Below the pieces are notes generated by a model. That model was not told the origin of the DNA and did no database searches. It was given only the letters and a program-made list of their open reading frames with translations. Shown here piece after piece: positions 8,169 to 18,639 of a DNA stretch of 64,000 nt (position 1 is the first letter of the stretch; the number at the start of each line of letters is the position of its first letter). The position numbers were made by a program, and so were the translations under genes. The stretch covers positions 344,152,505-344,216,504 of the forward strand of contig NC_085137.1 in NCBI RefSeq assembly GCF_035046485.1. The letters are read 5' to 3'. Source of the DNA: Aedes albopictus. Its lineage: Eukaryota > Arthropoda > Insecta > Diptera > Culicidae.

Positions 8169-11100
8169 GTGCATCGTGATCAACCAAGCGTCCCGGCGGG
8201 TCCAGCACGATCGTCTTTGAACCCTACACCAAGCTCCAGCTTCCACTGTGTGCATGTAAACTCCACGCCGTCCATTATGTTCCGCATCGCTCCTGTCGTG
8301 CTGTTCAATGGTAATAAGTCTATCCACGCGTTAGCATATCTAGATGAGGGATCCGAGTTAACGCTCATTGACGAGGATTTGGTTCGCGACCTACGAGTCA
8401 ATGGAAAGGTGCAGCCTCTGAAACTACGCTGGACGGGAAACATCGTTCGTGAGGAGCGTAATTCGGAATGCGTTTCTTTGAAGATTTCCGGAGTGAAAAG
8501 TTGTCATCGTTTTGACCTGAAGGATGCACATACCGTCGACAGGTTGTACCTTCCCAGACAACACGTCAACTTTCGTGAAATTGTGCGTCAATATCGATAC
8601 TTGGATGGTGTTAGAGTAGCAGACCAAGTGGGTGATCAACCGAAGCTCCTCATCGGTCTCAACAATGCGTATCTACTGGCACCTTTGGAATCCCGCATTG
8701 GTGGTGTAGATGAGCCGATCGGTGTAAAGTCGCACCTTGGCTGGACTGTATATGGCCCTAGACGATCGCCACCTCCCACGGAAAGTTTCGTTGGATATCA
8801 CGCGAGATTGACGAACGAAGAATTACACAACGCTATGAGGAAGTACTTTACCGTGGAGGACGTAGAAGGTACAGTCAGTCAACTCCCCGAATCAGTAGCA
8901 GATCGTCGAGCCCGAGACATCATGCAAAATACGACAGTAAAACGAAACGGCCGTTACGAGACGGGTCTTCTTTGGAAAGTAGATGACTTTCGGTTTCCTG
9001 ACAGCCTGCCGATGGCCCTACATCGACTTCGTGGATTAGAGCGTCGTCTGGACAGAGATCCCAATTTGGACAGGAAGGTTCGGCAGCAAATCCAGGAATA
9101 CCAAACCAAGAAATACATCCATAAAGCGTCAGCGGAAGAGTTGGAAACCTCCAATCAAGCTAGGGTCTGGTACCTCCCCCTAAATGTGGTTCAAAACCCT
9201 AAAAAACCTGAAAAGGTTCGATTGGTCTGGGACGCCGCCGCACAAGTTCGAGGAATATCGCTCAACTCAATGTTGTTACCCGGTCCAGATTTATTAGTGC
9301 CATTGACGGCAGTGCTTCAACCGTTCAGAGAGCGTGCGATAGCCTTTGGAGGAGATCTACAAGAGATGTTCCACCAGTTCACCATTCGTGAGGCCGACAA
9401 GCAGGCGCAGCGGTTTGTGTTTCGCGTTGATCGTGACAATGATCCGGAAATCTTCATAATGGATGTCGGAACCTTTGGCGCAACCTGCTCTCCAGCGTCG
9501 GCGCAGTATATCAAAAATCATAATGCTTCACAGTACGCTGAACAATACCCGGAAGCTGCTCGTTCCATAGTTCGTCTGCATTACGTCGACGATTATCTCG
9601 ACAGTGCAGATGACGTCGACGAGGCTGTGGAACGTGCCAAACAGGTCCGATTCATCCATTCTCAAGCTGGGTTCACCATCCATAAATGGATTTCAAATTC
9701 CCCGAGGTTTCTCGAGGAACTAGGCGAACACAACACAGAGGACAAGATTTCACTGCAACACTGCAACGAAGGCTCTGCAGAACGTGTATTGGGACTTATA
9801 TGGCACCCCAAGGAAGACGTCTTCATGTTTTTAACGGCGGTACGGGACGATTTGGCGCCATACTTGCTAGCGACCGCTCGCCCAACCAAAAGGTTGGCTC
9901 TCAGCTGCGTCATGAGCCTGTTTGATCCACTGGGCTTGCTGGCGCCTTTCACTCTACATAGAAAAATATTGCTACAAGAATTGTGGAAAAGCGGTTGTAA
10001 TTGGGACCAAGAGATCAACGATGAGTGTTTCAGCAAATGGACGTGGTGGAGGAATACTCTTTCTTCAATCGAGAATTTACAAATTCCTCGATGCTACCTG
10101 AAAGGAGTTTCAGCCGCAGCCTACGACACCTTGCAACTCCATGTCTTTTGCGATGGCAGCTCTCACGCATACGGATGCGTAGCTTATTTCCGCCTGGAAA
10201 CCCCTAGCGGAATAATCTGTAGTCTGGTGATGGCCAAAACCAAAGTTGCCCCTTTGAAGCAGCTCTCGATTCCCCGGATGAAGCTTCAAGCAGCGGTCCT
10301 CGGTGCTCGGTTGGCTAACACGGTGGTTGCAAACCATAGAGTAAAGATCACCAAGCGCATTCTTTGGTCTGATTCTCGAACGGTCCTGTCATGGATCCAA
10401 TCGGACCAGAGGAAATACAAGCCCTTCGTTGGATTTCGGATAGGAGAAATTTTGCAAGAAACAGCTGTGGACGACTGGCGTTACATCCGAACAAAAATGA
10501 ACATCGCAGATTTGCTCACCAAGAAAAGACGAGAAAGTAGCCTGACTTCAGATGGCGAATGGTTCCATGGCCCGAGAATTCTATACGCCCCTGAAGAAAG
10601 TTGGATCGGGATCAACGAAATGGCTCCCAATACGAATGAGGAGTTGCGCGCTTGTCATCTTTTTCACGCTGACCAGGCAGTCGAGTTCCAAGGACCTTTA
10701 ATTGACGTGCCACGCTTCTCCAAGTGGAATGTGTTGGTACGCACTATAGCGTGTGTGTTTCGCTTCATCTCTAACTGTCGTAGAAAGCGGAAGAACAAAC
10801 CGATAGAGGTCATCGAAACTACCGAGAAGACCAATAAGCTCGTCTGCCGAACATTAAGTCTAATCGTAGCCCCTCTCAAGCAGGAGGAATATGAAATTGC
10901 TGAAATCGTCTTATGGAAACTGGCCCAAAGCGATGTCTTCGGAGAAGAAATAACCATTCTTCGGCGCAATCAGAAATCAACCATGGAGAGTTGGGGGAAG
11001 ATCGACAGGAAACACTTCCTGTACAAGCTCTCGCCCTTTCTAGATGATCACCAAGTTCTACGCGTGGATGGCCGCTTGAGCGAGTCTGAATTCATTCCAT

Positions 11101-12347
11101 ACGACTCCCGTTTTCCCATCATTTTACCAAGTCACCATGCAGTCACGGATCTCCTGATTGACCACCTTCACCAACGCTTTGGACACGCATACAAAGATAC
11201 GGTTGTGAATGAACTTCGAAGGAGATTCTACGTTCCACGAGTAAGAGCTTGTGTCTCGAAAGTGGTTAAAAGGTGCCAGTCCTGCAAATTGAGGAAGAGT
11301 GAACCCCTTACTCCCCGAATGGCTCCCCTTCCAGTAGAGCGGCTAACGCCATTCATTCGTCCCTTCAGTTATGTTGGGATTGATTACTTCGGTCCAGTAG
11401 ATGTAGTCGTTGGAAGACATAGTGAAAAAAGATGGATAGTACTTTTTACTTGCTTGTCAATACGAGCTGTCCATCTAGAAGTGGCACATAAACTGGACAC
11501 AGCATCCTGCATAATGGCTATACGGAGGTTTGTCCTAAGACGAGGTCCGCCCATTTCAATATTTTCGGACAACGGTACAAACCTCAAAGCAGCAAACAAG
11601 GAGTTACAGGAGCAGATCAAACGTATTGATACATCGTGTGCCAATGTCTTCACAAACGCCCGTACGCAATGGAGATTTAGCCCGCCATCAGCGCCCCACA
11701 TGGGGGGCATTTGGGAGCGCATGGTGCGCTCCGTCAAACAAGTGATGTCGGAGTTGAACGGCGGTAGAAGGCTGAACGATGAAACTTTATTGACAGTGAT
11801 ATCTGAAGCCGAAGAGATCGTCAATTCGAGACCACTCGTATACTTGCCTCAAGATTCGATGCATGCGGAAGCGTTAACGCCAAATAGCTTTGTTAGGGGA
11901 GTAACATCATGTTTGGATAACCCAGGAATTTCACCTACAAACCAAGCTGAAGCCCTTCGAAATGCTTATAAGCGTTTACAGATAACTGCAGATGCCTTGT
12001 GGAAACGGTGGATACACGAATATCTACCAGGTCTGAATCACCGTAGCAAATGGTTGGAAGAAAGCAAACCGTTGGCTCCGGGGGACTTAGTCTTCATCGT
12101 AGACGGACACAGTAGGAATGGATGGATTCGAGGCCAAGTAGAATCTGTATTTGCTGGCAGAGACGATCGTATCCGACAAGCATTAGTACGCACCGCCAAT
12201 GGAGTGTATCGTCGACCTGTAACTAAGTTGGCAGTGATTGAGGTTGCATCTTCTGGTAAACCTGATCCCGATTCAGGTTCCGGTCAGGATTTACGGGCCG
12301 GGGAACTGTTACGACCACTATCAACCGACGGTGCACCTACTGTTTGA
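8169..12347 (+). CDS. pol: BEL/Pao Pol polyprotein (protease, RT, RNase H, integrase)
   Basis: A 1392-codon open frame. The aspartic-protease box is at about residues 56-64 (LAYLDEGSE). The RT has YVDD at about 472-475 within LHYVDDYLDS. RNase H has VFCDGSSHAYGC near 660 and WSDSRTV near 733. The integrase zinc region has H...H at about 1000 and CQSC near 1035. The catalytic triad sits in GIDYFGPVDV (about 1070), FSDNGTN (about 1132) and EEIVNSRPL (about 1213). A DUF5641-like C-terminal domain follows. The same frame continues upstream to about 8110 with a Cys/His segment (CKFK...CNVGTCRHNHH), so the true product is probably longer and started as a Gag-Pol fusion. The stop lies 41 bp inside the 3' LTR. 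Catalytic motifs look intact, so activity is possible if expressed. Confidence 0.93.
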   Translation: MHRDQPSVPAGPARSSLNPTPSSSFHCVHVNSTPSIMFRIAPVVLFNGNKSIHALAYLDEGSELTLIDEDLVRDLRVNGKVQPLKLRWTGNIVREERNSECVSLKISGVKSCHRFDLKDAHTVDRLYLPRQHVNFREIVRQYRYLDGVRVADQVGDQPKLLIGLNNAYLLAPLESRIGGVDEPIGVKSHLGWTVYGPRRSPPPTESFVGYHARLTNEELHNAMRKYFTVEDVEGTVSQLPESVADRRARDIMQNTTVKRNGRYETGLLWKVDDFRFPDSLPMALHRLRGLERRLDRDPNLDRKVRQQIQEYQTKKYIHKASAEELETSNQARVWYLPLNVVQNPKKPEKVRLVWDAAAQVRGISLNSMLLPGPDLLVPLTAVLQPFRERAIAFGGDLQEMFHQFTIREADKQAQRFVFRVDRDNDPEIFIMDVGTFGATCSPASAQYIKNHNASQYAEQYPEAARSIVRLHYVDDYLDSADDVDEAVERAKQVRFIHSQAGFTIHKWISNSPRFLEELGEHNTEDKISLQHCNEGSAERVLGLIWHPKEDVFMFLTAVRDDLAPYLLATARPTKRLALSCVMSLFDPLGLLAPFTLHRKILLQELWKSGCNWDQEINDECFSKWTWWRNTLSSIENLQIPRCYLKGVSAAAYDTLQLHVFCDGSSHAYGCVAYFRLETPSGIICSLVMAKTKVAPLKQLSIPRMKLQAAVLGARLANTVVANHRVKITKRILWSDSRTVLSWIQSDQRKYKPFVGFRIGEILQETAVDDWRYIRTKMNIADLLTKKRRESSLTSDGEWFHGPRILYAPEESWIGINEMAPNTNEELRACHLFHADQAVEFQGPLIDVPRFSKWNVLVRTIACVFRFISNCRRKRKNKPIEVIETTEKTNKLVCRTLSLIVAPLKQEEYEIAEIVLWKLAQSDVFGEEITILRRNQKSTMESWGKIDRKHFLYKLSPFLDDHQVLRVDGRLSESEFIPYDSRFPIILPSHHAVTDLLIDHLHQRFGHAYKDTVVNELRRRFYVPRVRACVSKVVKRCQSCKLRKSEPLTPRMAPLPVERLTPFIRPFSYVGIDYFGPVDVVVGRHSEKRWIVLFTCLSIRAVHLEVAHKLDTASCIMAIRRFVLRRGPPISIFSDNGTNLKAANKELQEQIKRIDTSCANVFTNARTQWRFSPPSAPHMGGIWERMVRSVKQVMSELNGGRRLNDETLLTVISEAEEIVNSRPLVYLPQDSMHAEALTPNSFVRGVTSCLDNPGISPTNQAEALRNAYKRLQITADALWKRWIHEYLPGLNHRSKWLEESKPLAPGDLVFIVDGHSRNGWIRGQVESVFAGRDDRIRQALVRTANGVYRRPVTKLAVIEVASSGKPDPDSGSGQDLRAGELLRPLSTDGAPTV

Positions 12348-12949
12348 GCTACGTTGCGACGACTGACATTGACGGATTGAATCTATTGTGTCGAAGAGGA
12401 GATTTTTTCGTGATAGCCATCAAATGGTGATAACGTGGTCTCGATATGTGCGATATGCTAGGTGTTGAATTTATATGAATTTATTGGTTGATATTGGATC
12501 TATAAGTGTGCTTAAGTGACGAATGAACTATTAACTAGATTGGTAACATTATTAATTGTAAACTCCCTAAACTTTTGTTAAAAAGCTTCCTATTTTCTAA
12601 ACAGTTTGCCAACATAGGTTAGATTCCCTACGTAATCACACGCGACCCTATCTGCGAATACTGCCGTGAAACTTGTTGGAATTTATACCTGTTACACATA
12701 TGTAAGACCGTAACATGCACTACTGAAAACATAAGTTACTAAAATTTTACTCATGTAGCCACTTTAGACCGCCTCCGTTGGTTGAACGTTGCCTATCGCC
12801 CTTGCTGAATTCAGGGATTGAACACTAAATATGTAACATAACATTATATGATAACGTTTCAAGTTAATAATAAAACCTATTTTTTAGTTTGAGCCGATTA
12901 CCTAAAACCGCGCTGCTTCAAAATTTTGTGACTGCTCTGTGTCCGAACA
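12307..12949 (+). repeat. 3' LTR of BEL/Pao element
   Basis: This pairs with 3889-4531 at the same length and with about five substitutions. It is preceded by a short purine-rich tract, GGGCCGGGGAAC, a weak polypurine tract. The pol stop codon is at 12345-12347, inside this LTR. It is followed by the target duplication CTAGC (12950-12954). Confidence 0.95.
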
Positions 12950-12954
12950 CTAGC

Positions 12955-15900
12955 TATTTGTGCAAAATTTAAACCTATACTCGATCGACCCGGCAAAAGA
13001 AAAGGTAACTTTCAAACGTAAGTACACTACTAAAGATAACCTAAAACATAACCTAAAGATGAAATGTATTTGTAGGAAAATTTTATTCTCTGTACCAGTT
13101 AGCGTGCCAATAAAGGAGTTAAGATTTTGTTAAGTGTTTGTTAAGTTATTGAGTTGCTTTGCTAGAAATTCTTTAAAAATTCCTCCAATCTGCCCTTCAA
13201 GGATTCAGGAATTCCACCAATGAATACCTACTTCAGAAATTCAAATAAAATAAATATAAGAATTCTTTCAAGAATTCTCACAGAAATTTCTTCAAGAAAT
13301 TCAACTGGAATTCCTTAAATGAATCCTTTAGGTATTCTTCCAAGGTTTCCTATTCAATTCATTTTTTCTATGTTTTCAAAGATTTCTTTAGCGATTACAC
13401 AAATTTCGTCTTGATTTTCTACACGAAACTTCTAAGATTTTTTTCTAACGATTTCATCGAGCTTTTTTAAAAGAGGAACTCTAAGAAAGAACTCTCTCTT
13501 GAATATCTTATACGATTCATCTAGAACATATTTCCAGGACTTAAAAAATTTCTTTCGAAAGTTGCACCAGCGATTGCTTCGGGAACTGCTCCAAGCGTTT
13601 CTGAAGGCATTTCTTCAGTAATATTCCCAAGAGTTCCATAGAGATTTTCTTAGGATTTCCATTAACGATTCCTTTGGGGCTACTCCACATGATCCCTTCA
13701 GCATTTTTCCAGAGGAATTCTTAATGAATTCCTTCAAGTTTTTTTTTTAATTTCTTTTTGCAATGCCTCAAACGATTTTTCTATAAGTCCTTTCAAGGTT
13801 TGCTTAGGAATTTTAAGCATTTCTTTAGTTATACCTGCAGGAATTTCTTCAGAAATTCCTACAATAATTGCTGCATAGTTTCCTCAGGTGATTTTTTCAA
13901 GTCCTCTTCCACGATTCGTTCAAGAATCCTTCAAACAGTTCCAGTAGGGATTCAATTTTTTTTCTCCATGGACTTTTTCAAGCTACGTTACAATGATATT
14001 CCTTCAGGGATTTCTTAAAGTTTTCCTTAAGATATTCCTACAAGGATGAACACATTCATCCCGAAAGGATTCCTGCACAAATTTCCTCAGGGGGTCCTAC
14101 AGAAAGTCACCCAAGGCCCCCTGCAGAAATTCCTCCAAGGAAATCAATAGCAATTGTTCTGAAGATTGCTTTTTATTTGTACCAACGAATTTGAGAGAAA
14201 TTCTTTGGGGCTTTCGCCATTGATTCCTTTGAGGAATAATTCAGGCATTTCCTAATAAATTCTTCCAAAAATCCCATTGGTCTCAAAATTTCTTTAAGAA
14301 CCGTTTACGTAATTCCTTCAAGCCAAGCGTGTGAGAAAGCCAAGATGCGTTTTGTAAACGAACTTGTTTCGATCGCGCACCGCTAAGAATGCGCATTACG
14401 GTATTTGTTAGTAGTAGGTATAGGTCTGCCTGGGTGGATCGAGATGAGACCTACCGCAACCAAAACATATTTGTTTACTAAAACGTTATTGCATTTAAGA
14501 CACATGTTTTGCTAGATTTCATAAGCTTTTTTTAGTAATACTTCAAGATGTCATCAAAGAAACCTTCAAAATCAACCGAATACATCTCACAATTTATCAT
14601 GAAGATTCTTCAAGAATTTCTTTTGAAATTCCTCCGTAATTTTTACAAGGATTCCTTCGATAATGCCTCCAAAATTCCTTTATAAAATCTCCTAAAGAAA
14701 GATCCATTCAGGTATGCCTCCAAAAATGATCTCAGAAATTCCTTGAAGATGTTTCGCCATGAGGACTTCTGCAAGACTCATTCTTGGAGAAATCTTTAAA
14801 GGAATTTTTGGAGAACTTCGTTCAGGTTCATCTGAAGAATTCCTTGATTTTTTTTAGAAGTCCTTGAAGTAACTGCTAGATATAATCGTGAAAAATATCC
14901 CCGAAGGCTTCACCATTAATATTTTGTTCTGAATAGGTGTCATATTTCTCCCTGGCCAAGTTCGCAAGGGTTGACGGTATTAAAGCGAAGGAGTTTCATT
15001 TTGATTATTGTAATGTAGTGTACTTGAGTGAAACATATCACCTTTTTAACACTTTAAAGTGCCTCCAACGGTTCATCACGAACCGGCTGCTGCAAATGGA
15101 GTATAGCTGATCATATGTATCAGATATGCTCGATAAACACGGAGGAACCGCCGGGACTCAGTAGAGTCTATTCCCAAGAAAAAGTTCCAAGGTGGTTGGA
15201 TTTGAGAAGGTTTTGATGATCGTTACAAATCCTAATAAAAGCATTATAGGATTTGTGACAGGTTTTGGAACCTTTAACAGCCAGCTGACTTCAAAATGTT
15301 GTTTTGGGCTCTATTTCCCACGTTTCTCGGTTGATTTTGATTAGTAGTTTATTAATGTCATAGTCGCTTTTTCGAATTTTTACAATGTTAGTTGGTCATA
15401 TTTTCTTAAAAATGAAGCAATTAAAATCGACCGAAGAATCAATAGTGGGAAGGAGATTTGCAGCACTTAATTGTGCTGATAGATTCGAAGCTAACGTGCG
15501 AACACTTAAACGCATTGTTGACGTCAATGCGTTCGACGTGACATTTTGGACAAAAACTGACTGCTTTATATTAACTGAACAACGTTACTTGTGTATGACT
15601 AGGTTGACATTTCTAGGCTACGCTTGAGAAAATGACATGGTTCATCTAGGTAGGACCGATAGGACAATTGAACGAATTTGAACATTTTCCATAGTAGTTG
15701 TAGCGGGATGAAAGTTGACATGAAATCTCTATTATTTTAAAATTTTATTGCAATTAACTGACCAACTTGGCGTATTTTTGTTTATCTCTTAGATGGTATT
15801 ATGACACCAGCCGAAAAATATCAGAAGTTCAGTTACATGTTTCTGTGGGTTTTGGACCGATGACAATTTAAGGACACAAGAGATGAACACAGAGAAGTAG

Positions 15901-16247
15901 AAAACGATTAGCGTAATCTAGCAAGTAATTTGACACAGGATCGACAATATTTTAACATACGGGGTTCAACTTATTCAATGAAAAAAAAAACAAACATACG
16001 ACAACTGATTTAACAAGAAGTAAAACATATTAAACCATACCACAAAATCAAACAAAAAGACTGACACAAACCTTGTGACCATAACACTACATAGGCAAAT
16101 CCTGACTGACTGACCAATTGAAAACTTTCCAATCTTCTACCGTTGCTTTCTGAGTCAGTTGCAACAGTGTCTTAATGGATATCATTTTCCGCGTACGGCT
16201 GGCAAACTGCTTCTGAAAGATTACGTACTCTTTCCTATCTTCGGGTC
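12955..16247. repeat. degenerate 'aattccttcaagaa' minisatellite, then gene-free DNA
   Basis: From about 13150 to 14330 and again from 14520 to 14930 the sequence is made of strongly diverged 12-15-bp units such as GAATTCCTTCAAG and AAATTCCTACAGG, with both orientations mixed. A unique-looking island with AACGAACTTGTTTCGATCG interrupts it near 14350-14510. From 14940 to 16247 I see no gene. A modest hairpin lies around 15200-15270 (ACAAATCCTA and TAGGATTTGT). Confidence 0.6.
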
Positions 16248-16249
16248 TA

Positions 16250-16416
16250 CCCAAGCAACACACATGTTATATAAAAGTTACGGCAGCGCAAGTTTTGGTT
16301 GTATAGAAGTTTATTTTACCTTATTTGAACACAATGTCAAAATTACGTCAAATAAACTTCTATACAACCAAAAGTTGCGCTGTCGTAACTCTATTATAAC
16401 ATGTGTGTTGCTTGGG
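16250..16416. mobile_element. TA-flanked palindromic MITE
   Basis: A 167-bp element with inverted repeats of about 70 bp: CCCAAGCAACACACATGTTA at the left and its complement at the right, plus an inner block AAACTTCTATACAACCAAAA. TA lies on each side (16248-16249, 16417-16418). A TA duplication suggests Tc1/mariner-type mobilisation. Non-coding. Confidence 0.85.
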
Positions 16417-16418
16417 TA

Positions 16419-17452
16419 GTGTAGAGGTTTCAACTCTATTCAGAATGCAGCTAGAAACCTAGCAAAAAAAAAAATAGGTGTACTTCATATTTCTCATTTG
16501 AAGAGTCGTGAGTTCAAATATCACCTAAGCTGAGGATTTTTCCCCAATTTAACCAATAATTTACTCATCTGTACATATGCACGTTGAGTTATTTGAAAAT
16601 CATATTCCCGAAATTTATCCAGGATCAGGTTGAACATTTGGTACGAATTCGAATGAACCCCCAATGTCCCCATTGTAGAGGCCTGAGTGAGATAGGGTGC
16701 ACTCGTTAAATTAATCGAAAAAAGCCAATAAATTTATAAAAATAGTTACCTTAGAATGTTACACAAATATAAAGACGAAGTGATTCGTCAACTTACCTAA
16801 TAAAAGAACAAACTAGTTGCTTCTAATCGTATCATGTCCTTCACGGCCACAAATTTTAAGCATATGATAGTTTTTATCTTCCTCACGTACAATAGCTACG
16901 TAATGAGATAAGTTGAGAACAAAAGCGGTCCCTGATTAAGAGCACCTTAAAATGAGTTAATTTAATATCCGTCTCAAAGGTGCAAATTGCTTCCTTGAAC
17001 TTTGGTGGAAAAGAAGTGCCGCTAACGAACAGAAAATATTCGCACATTTTCTGACCACAAAAAGGGTCGACAGCTCAACGAACGAGCGGCTGGAGAATAG
17101 CGCGCGGTTAGCATCCCCACTAGCCTCCTATCTGCGGGCCCATTAATAGGACCCGCTTGGAAGCTTAATCTTCATTCCGTTTGTAATTGTTTGCCGTTTT
17201 GTAGCGGCATAATTTCCTTTGGATTGGCTGCTGCTGGCTGTTTCTGCGGCGCCAACTTTTGTGACTCCGGTATTTGTCTCAGCAGCGCAAACCCGCGTAA
17301 TATCTTAGTGGGCCCGGAGGAAAATGAGCGAAAATGTTGCTGCTTGTCTACATTATTCTGGGTCAGGAGTCCTTATAGCCCGAATCTAGGGTATGTGTTC
17401 AATTGCGGTGATTAAAAAAAAGGAGTTAGTTGAGATGTTGCTTAGCTTTAGG
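16419..17452. other. no gene seen
   Basis: AT-rich sequence followed by a more GC-rich patch at 17060-17400. A 74-codon ORF at 17191-17415 is Cys-rich in translation but has no recognisable domain and no supporting context. I do not call it a gene. Confidence 0.4.
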
Positions 17453-18639
17453 TTAAGGCCCCTTAGCGTGTCAGCTCAAATTTTGCTCTTCTTATTTGAT
17501 TCTTATTCCAAACAATCATCAAGCACGATAGTAGTTGTGTAGCCTTTCTATACCAATTCCATAAACAAACAAACAAAAATAGCACCTCTTTGTCTCGGTA
17601 CTTCCAATGTAAACATTTCGAGAATATGAATCATTTGAAAGCATCTCAAGCAGTAAACTACTCTACTTCAATGAATAACAAGGAAACATATCCAGATATC
17701 ACGAGAAATGTTAGATTTTTTATGTAACAAGCTAGAAATGATCGAATTATTTTGGTACACTCTCTCACTGTTTATGTTTGCTGCAACAGCAGTGCTGGCG
17801 GACCGCCTGGTGAAGATTCCGTAAATTATAATGCTTTGCTTTTTTCACTAACAATTGTGTTAAAAAAGTTTAAACATAATCACCCCACAAATTATTTTTG
17901 ATTTTATGACGCATAACCAATGTGTTTGACTGGATTTTTTAATTGATTTCGATCATTTTCATCGATGCATTCCTTGCTGAGCGCTTGTACGAGTAGGTTG
18001 ACAGGATCCCTATCTCATCACACGGCACTCTTTGCAGTCGTTTTATAGTGTTTTCTCCACCGCCCGCGTGGTTCTTTTTACACTAATTAATTAGTTAGTT
18101 GCTAATAAGTGCAAAGTTTAGTGCTATAGGTGATCGCGCTTTGCGAAGGGAGCGAATCAGGTGGACAAAGTTCCACCCGATATCGTGCCACATCCACCAT
18201 ATCAACACCATCGGCGTCATAGGTGTTTGATTTCATCCCGCTTTGAAGCAGCAGCAGCAGACAAAAGACGGCTCCGACGCTGTGGTCGGTCATGTGCTGC
18301 AGTCAACGAACGGGAACGGCTAAGTAGCATTCTTTTTATTAGCTATTTATTTTCGCATCTCTCATTTCTCCGAAAAAGTGTGATTGGGTTTCAAGGTCGT
18401 TTTTTTCGCTTCGTTTTGTTTTTCTCGTGGTGCATTAGGGTGAGACGCGCCAAATTGAAAAAATCCACAGTTTTTTTTTCACCTTTGTGTGTGGGTGTTT
18501 TTTTTCTTTTGCGACTCCATACAGCGTGGGTCAAAATAAAAGCTAGACTTCAAATAGAATTTCACTAGTATTTTTTCTTCTCTCGTTTGATTATTGTCTA
18601 GTATATACTGTTTGAAAATTTTGCGGGTGAGATTCCCGC

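Larger units (their letters stand above)
3889..12949 (+). mobile_element. BEL/Pao LTR retrotransposon, nearly complete, with two nested insertions
   Basis: Two 643-bp LTRs (TGTTAC...GAACA) flank gag and pol in the order protease, RT, RNase H, integrase. That order and the pol motifs define BEL/Pao. A CTAGC target duplication lies at 3884-3888 and 12950-12954, so the insertion is genuine. The LTRs differ at about five positions by eye, suggesting a fairly recent insertion. Removing the nested elements (4934-5796 and 6475-7356, with one copy of each 5-bp duplication) leaves about 7.3 kb. Gag carries frame breaks while pol is open. No canonical TGG primer-binding site is visible directly after the 5' LTR: only 24 nt separate it from the gag ATG. 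Confidence 0.95.

Noticed and set aside
17191..17415. Small Cys-rich ORF as a secreted peptide
   Set aside because: No signal peptide or cleavage sites, and the reading looks compositional.
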